From contig CAYROO010000013.1 in the NCBI GenBank assembly GCA_964425915.1, forward strand, positions 1 to 64,000: a stretch of DNA of 64,000 bases, in the 5' to 3' direction. The notes under the pieces were generated by a model that saw only the letters and a list, made by a program, of their open reading frames with translations, searched no databases and was not told the DNA's origin. This document shows, piece after piece, positions 59,659 to 64,000 of this stretch. Source of the DNA: Polycyclovorans sp964425915. GTDB lineage: Bacteria; Pseudomonadota; Gammaproteobacteria; Nevskiales; Nevskiaceae. Both the position numbers and the translations under genes were made by a program. Position 1 is the first letter of the stretch. Each line of letters opens with the position of its first letter.

Positions 59659-60012
59659 CCAGGCCAGCAGCGCCCAGCCCAGGATCAGCAGCAGCCCCCC
59701 CAGCGGGGTGATGGCGCCCAGCCAGCGCTGCCCCGTCAGGACCAGCAGGTACAGACTGCCGGAGAAGACCACGATGCCGGCGCTGAAGCTGACGCCGGCA
59801 GCCTGGGCACCTGCGGCCGACGGCGCCCCGCGCAGCAGCAGTCCCACGGCGACCAGTGCCAGCGCGTGCACCAGGTGGTATTCGGTGGCGGTCTGCCAGA
59901 CCGCCAGCCGCTCGGCTGGCACCCGTGCCCGCAGGGCATGGGCACCGAAGGCCCCCAACGCCACGCCGAGCCCGCCCAGCACACTGCCCACTGCCAGCCA
60001 TGACGGCATCAT
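59638..60012 (-). CDS. DUF423 membrane protein
   Basis: 124 residues, four predicted TM helices. GGLGVALGAFGAHALR (14-29), VWQTATEYHLVHALAL (about 39-54), FSGSLYLLVL and GGLLLILGWALLA are the family signature. Role unknown. Start at the double ATG 60012/60009. Convergent with the peroxidase gene. Confidence 0.92.
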   Translation of the reverse strand: MMPSWLAVGSVLGGLGVALGAFGAHALRARVPAERLAVWQTATEYHLVHALALVAVGLLLRGAPSAAGAQAAGVSFSAGIVVFSGSLYLLVLTGQRWLGAITPLGGLLLILGWALLAWSAWRLG

Positions 60013-60180
60013 CGTTGCCTCATCTTGTTGGAATGCTTGGCTCGCCATGATAGGCGAGCACGGAGACCGAGGCGCCGGCCCCCGATGTCGGTTCCATGAA
60101 CATTCAGACAGCTGCGGGACAGTGGCCGGGGAACTCGGCGACACTTGCGGCGTCCCAGAGTCGGTCTCCGAACGATTACC

Positions 60181-62256
60181 ATGATCCAGCGTCTTTCCGC
60201 CCTTGTGCTGCTGGGCTGCTCCAGCCTGTTTTCAACGTTTGCCATCGCCAATGAGGCGATGGTGGAGGCCCCGCATGTGCGGGCTGAACTGTTGGCCGAG
60301 GACACGGCGCTGCGGCCCGGTGACCGCCAATGGCTGGCGGTGCGGCTGAGCCCGGAGCGCGGCTGGCACGTGTACTGGCAGAATCCTGGCGACTCCGGGC
60401 TCGCCACCCGGATCCAATGGACCCTGCCAGACGGATTTTCGGCGGGTCCGATTGCATGGCCCTATCCCCACGCCGAGTCGCTCGGGGACCTCACCAACTA
60501 CGGTTACAGCGATCCGACCCTGCATCTGGTGCCGTTGACGGTTCCGTCCGGCATCTCGGGGCCGCAACGGCTGGCAGCACACGTCAAATGGCTGGTCTGC
60601 GCGGATGTCTGTATTCCCGGCGAAGCCCGACTGGCCCTGACCCTGGCGGTAGACCCGGCGGCCGCACCCGACGGGCGTCATCAGTCAGCCTTCGCCTCGG
60701 CACGTGCACAACTGCCCAAACCCTGGCCCGGCGCCGCCCCGCAGTACGCCGTCGAGGACGGCGCGCTGCACCTGCAGTTGCCAGAGGCGATGCCGGCCGA
60801 CGCCCGGCTGGCGTTTTTTCCGCTGGCCAACGACCTGGTCAACCATGCCGCGCCGCAGCGTTGGGCCCGGGATGCCGAGGGCCAGCGCATGAGCCAGGCC
60901 CTGAGCAGCTACTTCGTCGAAGCCATTGCACCGGTCGAGGGCGTCCTGGTGGTGGAGGGTTCCGGCCCGCCGCAGGCCTTCGCCTTGTCCGCCCAGCCCG
61001 GAGCGGTGGCGCCGGTGCTGGACGATGCGGTGACGCCCCCCGCAGATGCTGCCGACACCCTGGGTCTGGCGCCGGTGCTGCTGTTCGCCTTCCTCGGCGG
61101 ACTGATCCTCAACCTGATGCCCTGCGTCTTCCCGGTGTTATCGCTGAAAGCGATGGCGATCCTCCGCGGGGGCGATCAGGGCGCCGGCCACCGTCGCGCG
61201 CATGCGCTGGTCTATACCGCTGGCGTGGTCGCCAGCTGTGTGGCAGTGGCCGCCGTCCTGCTCAGTCTGCGGGCGGGGGGCGAGGCGATCGGCTGGGGGT
61301 TCCAGCTGCAGTCGCCCCTGTTCGTCGGTTTGTTGACTTACCTGCTGTTCGCGCTGGGCCTGTCGATGATCGGGGCTCTGCATCTGGGGGGCGGTTGGAT
61401 GGGGGTGGGCCAATCCCTCACCCAGTCTTCCGGCCTGTCGGGTTCGTTCTTCACCGGGGTTCTGGCGGTCGTGGTGGCCAGCCCGTGTACGGCACCGTTC
61501 ATGGGCACCGCCCTGGGCTTCGCCCTGGTCCAGCCTCCGCTCACCGGGCTTGCCGTGTTCGTCGCCCTGGGGCTGGGGCTGGCGAGTCCTTTCCTGCTGC
61601 TGGGCTGGGTCCCGGGCGCTGCACGCCTGCTGCCACGGCCCGGCGCCTGGATGGACAGCTTCAAGCAGCTGATGGCGTTTCCGATGTTCCTCACCGCCGT
61701 GTGGCTGCTGTGGGTGGCGGGTCGCCAGACCGGACCCAGTGGCATGGCGGTGCTGCTGATCGGAATCACCCTGATCGCGCTGGCGGTCTGGCTGTGGCGC
61801 CCCACCGGCGCCGTCCGCCGTACGCTGGCGGTCGTCGCAGTGGTGGCGGCCCTGGCGCTGTTGGCCATGCCGGCGCTGACCCCCAATCTCGACCGGGCCG
61901 CGGCGGCGCAACAGCCGGGCATCGAGGCCTACTCGGATGCCCGCTTCGAGGCCTTGCGCGCCGAAGGCCGCACCGTCTTCGTCGACTTCACCGCCGATTG
62001 GTGCATCACCTGCAAGGTCAACGAGCGGGTTGCCATCAAGGTGGCGAAGACCCAGGCGGCCTTCGCGGAACATGAGGTCGTCATGCTGGTCGGAGACTGG
62101 ACCAATGCGGATCCGGCCATCACCGCGGTGCTGGAACGCTATGGCCGTTCTGGCGTGCCCTTGTATCTGGTTTCTCGTCAGGGCGGCACCCCGGTCGTAT
62201 TGCCCCAGATTCTTACCCCCGACCTCGTCATACAGGCCATTACCCCCAACGACTGA
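60181..62256 (+). CDS. dsbD: Protein-disulfide reductase, DsbD/ScsB type
   Basis: Carries reducing power across the inner membrane. 691 residues: signal peptide (about 1-23), a large periplasmic N-terminal domain (about 24-285) of ScsB/DsbD type with HVYWQNPGDSGL and the Cys pair VCADVC, an eight-TM core (about 300-580) with PCVFPVLSLK and SPCTAPFMG, and a C-terminal thioredoxin domain with DWCITCK (about 625). The N-terminal domain is closer to ScsB than to E. coli DsbD. A redoxin follows 14 bp later. Start chosen at ATG 60181 ahead of the signal peptide. Confidence 0.93.
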   Translation: MIQRLSALVLLGCSSLFSTFAIANEAMVEAPHVRAELLAEDTALRPGDRQWLAVRLSPERGWHVYWQNPGDSGLATRIQWTLPDGFSAGPIAWPYPHAESLGDLTNYGYSDPTLHLVPLTVPSGISGPQRLAAHVKWLVCADVCIPGEARLALTLAVDPAAAPDGRHQSAFASARAQLPKPWPGAAPQYAVEDGALHLQLPEAMPADARLAFFPLANDLVNHAAPQRWARDAEGQRMSQALSSYFVEAIAPVEGVLVVEGSGPPQAFALSAQPGAVAPVLDDAVTPPADAADTLGLAPVLLFAFLGGLILNLMPCVFPVLSLKAMAILRGGDQGAGHRRAHALVYTAGVVASCVAVAAVLLSLRAGGEAIGWGFQLQSPLFVGLLTYLLFALGLSMIGALHLGGGWMGVGQSLTQSSGLSGSFFTGVLAVVVASPCTAPFMGTALGFALVQPPLTGLAVFVALGLGLASPFLLLGWVPGAARLLPRPGAWMDSFKQLMAFPMFLTAVWLLWVAGRQTGPSGMAVLLIGITLIALAVWLWRPTGAVRRTLAVVAVVAALALLAMPALTPNLDRAAAAQQPGIEAYSDARFEALRAEGRTVFVDFTADWCITCKVNERVAIKVAKTQAAFAEHEVVMLVGDWTNADPAITAVLERYGRSGVPLYLVSRQGGTPVVLPQILTPDLVIQAITPND

Positions 62257-62270
62257 TCCAGGAGTTGCTC

Positions 62271-62861
62271 ATGTTCCGTCTCGCCTCATTGATCGCGCCG
62301 ATGCTATTGGCGCTGCCCGCCTGGTCCGCCGTCCCCGGCCAGGCTGCCCCGGACTTTGCGATCACCGACAGTGCCGGCGACACCCGCACCCTCGCTGAAT
62401 TCAAGGGCAAGGTGGTGGTGCTGGAGTGGACCAATGACGGCTGCCCCTTCGTGCAAAAACACTATCAGGGCAACATGCAGGCACTGCAGGCCGAGGCGGC
62501 CGAGGCCGGCACGGTCTGGCTGTCAGTGATTTCCTCGGCACCGGGCAAGCAGGGACATGTCAGCGGCGCCGAGGCCGACGCGCTCAACGCGGAGCGCGGT
62601 GCCGCCCCGACGGCCGTGCTGTTTGATCCGGACGGCACTGTGGGCCGCGCCTATGACGCCAAGACCACGCCGCACATGTATGTGATCGACCCTGCTGGCA
62701 CGCTGGTGTACGCCGGTGGCATTGACAGCATCCCCAGCGCCGATCCGGCCGACATCGCTGAAGCCGACCCGTACTTCCGCACGGCGCTGCAAGAAACCCT
62801 GGCCGGCAAGCCGGTCAGCCAGCCCAGCACGCGTCCTTACGGCTGCTCGATCAAATACTGA
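62271..62861 (+). CDS. Exported redoxin (AhpC/TSA-like)
   Basis: Periplasmic thioredoxin-fold protein of 196 residues with a signal peptide (about 1-20) and the sequence EWTNDGCPFVQKHY, in which Cys is the likely peroxidatic or resolving residue, plus a C-terminal YGCSIKY. AGGAG lies 6 bp before ATG 62271 and decides against the upstream TTG. Co-directional with and close to dsbD, its probable electron donor. Overlaps the convergent GGDEF-EAL gene by 11 bp. Confidence 0.9.
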   Translation: MFRLASLIAPMLLALPAWSAVPGQAAPDFAITDSAGDTRTLAEFKGKVVVLEWTNDGCPFVQKHYQGNMQALQAEAAEAGTVWLSVISSAPGKQGHVSGAEADALNAERGAAPTAVLFDPDGTVGRAYDAKTTPHMYVIDPAGTLVYAGGIDSIPSADPADIAEADPYFRTALQETLAGKPVSQPSTRPYGCSIKY

Positions 62862-64000
62862 GTCCGGACGCCGCGCCCAGAGGCCGCAGGATGGCCGCCC
62901 TGGCGGCGGCCTCAATGGCACTGAAACGCGACTGCAGTTCAGCGGCCGGCAGGCCGGCGCTGAACAGGAACCCCTGAACACCGAGTCGGGCGATGTCGAC
63001 GGTCGGTTCGCGGCGCAGGAAATCGAGCTGCACCTCCGACTCAATACCCTCGGCCACCACCTGGATGTCGAGGTTGTTGGCCATCGCCAGAATCGCCTGC
63101 ACCACCGCGGCATCCCGACGATTCCCCGGCGCCCGACTGACGAAGGCACGATCAATCTTGAGCGTATTGAGCGGCAGGCGCGCGATATAGGACAGGCTGG
63201 AATAACCGGTACCGAAATCGTCCACCGCCACCGACACCCCAAGCGCCCCCACTTCCGACAGGGTGCGCTCGGCCTCGCTCAAATTGCCCAGCAGCACGCC
63301 CTCGGTGACCTCCAACTCCAAGCGCTCCGGCGCCAGCGAGGTCGCCGCAAGCACTTCCCGCAACTGTGCCAGCAAGGTGCCCGGGACGAACTGACGCGGC
63401 GACAGATTGACGGCGACGCGCAGCGGCATGTCCAGGGCCGCGGACAGCGCTTGCACTTCCTCACAAGCCTGGCGCAATACCCAGGCGCCAATCGGCACGA
63501 TGAGGCCAGTCTCTTCGGCAACCGGAATGAAATCGGCGGGTGATACCCAGCCGCGACGTGGATGCTGCCATCGAAGCAGCGCCTCGACGCCGGTGATGCG
63601 GCCGCTGGACAGGCTCAGCTGCGGCTGCAGGTGCAGGCAGAACTCCTGTCGGTCGAGCGCCCGTCGCAGGTCGCTCTCGATCTCCATGCGCTGGATCACA
63701 CTCAACTCCAGCTCGCTGTCGAACTGCTGAACACAGCCGCGCCCCCGATCCTTCGCCTTGTAGAGCGCGGCATCGGCATTCTTCAACAAAATCCCGGCAC
63801 TGGGACCGTCAAGGGGATAGCTGCAAACCCCAAGACTGGCGGTCACGTTGAGCTCGTGCGGCCCGACCATAACGGGCCGCGACAGCCGCCGCAGCACTTG
63901 TTCGGCGACCCGGTTAATGCTGGCGGGGTCGCGCATGTCGGGCATCAGGATGATGAACTCGTCGCCGCCCATTCGCGCCACGGTATCGGCCTCGCGGACA
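62851..64000 (-). CDS. GGDEF-EAL cyclic-di-GMP protein, C-terminal part
   Basis: Cyclic-di-GMP turnover protein; its 5' end lies beyond the window. The visible 383 codons begin inside the GGDEF domain (ARMGGDEF intact, so synthesis is possible) and continue with a full EAL domain: EALLRW, NLSPRQ, ELEVTEG, DDFGTGYSSL, KIDRAFV, VAEGIES and QGFLFS. All metal and catalytic positions look intact, so hydrolysis is likely. Any N-terminal sensor is out of view. Confidence 0.95.
   Translation of the reverse strand, partial: VREADTVARMGGDEFIILMPDMRDPASINRVAEQVLRRLSRPVMVGPHELNVTASLGVCSYPLDGPSAGILLKNADAALYKAKDRGRGCVQQFDSELELSVIQRMEIESDLRRALDRQEFCLHLQPQLSLSSGRITGVEALLRWQHPRRGWVSPADFIPVAEETGLIVPIGAWVLRQACEEVQALSAALDMPLRVAVNLSPRQFVPGTLLAQLREVLAATSLAPERLELEVTEGVLLGNLSEAERTLSEVGALGVSVAVDDFGTGYSSLSYIARLPLNTLKIDRAFVSRAPGNRRDAAVVQAILAMANNLDIQVVAEGIESEVQLDFLRREPTVDIARLGVQGFLFSAGLPAAELQSRFSAIEAAARAAILRPLGAASGLSI

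Noticed and set aside
60330..62075. 581-codon plus-strand open frame in another phase
   Set aside because: Lies within dsbD in a different frame; no recognisable domains.

Overview
The window looks like chromosomal DNA of a GC-rich gammaproteobacterium. Supporting signs are the recA-recX-alaS block, separate gmk-rpoZ and spoT-ridA-recG blocks, pilT/pilU, DsbD and RmuC, a LexA box of the gammaproteobacterial CTG-N10-CAG type, and heavy use of TonB receptors and outer-membrane barrels. The S46 peptidase, a DUF1302-type barrel and several acyl-CoA enzymes suggest a relative of Nevskiales/Xanthomonadales that lives on lipids or hydrophobic carbon. That placement is inference from gene content; no marker gene was searched. 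No prophage, insertion sequence or CRISPR array was seen.

Layout. 1-3.5 kb (minus): leucine-type dehydrogenase, pncC, recA behind a LexA box, recX and the start of alaS. 3.5-7.8 kb: thiolase coupled to a beta-propeller lipoprotein, with a convergent S46 dipeptidyl-peptidase. 7.8-12.2 kb (minus): tRNA-Gln(CTG), rplM-rpsI with a readable promoter and leader hairpin, then three tandem pilus-retraction ATPases (pilT, pilU and a further paralogue). 12.3-13.7 kb: yggS and rpiA. 13.7-15.4 kb is a small accessory patch with palindromic repeats, an autotransporter remnant, a parDE toxin-antitoxin pair and a duplicated terminator block. 15.4-23.5 kb (minus) is a cell-surface-signalling locus: ECF sigma factor, FecR-type anti-sigma factor, large TonB receptor with an STN domain, autotransporter and a small barrel. 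23.6-35.7 kb is mostly housekeeping (rhlE, DUF4399, MscS, recG, ridA, spoT, rpoZ, gmk, rmuC) followed by a HIRAN lipoprotein, a WYL regulator and rnk.

36-46 kb: metY behind a strongly structured leader; an extracytoplasmic redox cluster (TlpA-like thioredoxin, a tiny DUF4266 lipoprotein ending in Cys-Gly-Cys-Asn, a DUF3570 barrel and ApbE); a TetR regulator; and an operon of a tri-haem RoxA-like cytochrome with an acyl-CoA dehydrogenase and an enoyl-CoA hydratase. 46-49.6 kb: yicC, a Lys/Ala-rich histone-H1-like protein, a glutaminyl cyclase, a second acyl-CoA dehydrogenase with a sigma70-like promoter and overlapping palindrome, and a cold-shock gene.

49.7-57.3 kb is the strongest candidate for an undescribed system. 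Two divergent, tightly overlapped operons encode a LolA-like periplasmic protein, a 63-aa membrane protein, a DUF445 membrane protein, a possible Abi-alpha/DUF4393-like protein, a DUF4282-like membrane protein, a DUF1302-type outer-membrane protein and two paralogous single-pass proteins built of repeating Val-Pro-Val/Ile-Pro-Val strands. Together they could span both membranes. 57.3-64 kb: DCC thiol oxidoreductase, gloA, dusB, secreted glutathione peroxidase, DUF423, a DsbD/ScsB-type reductase with a redoxin, and a truncated GGDEF-EAL protein.
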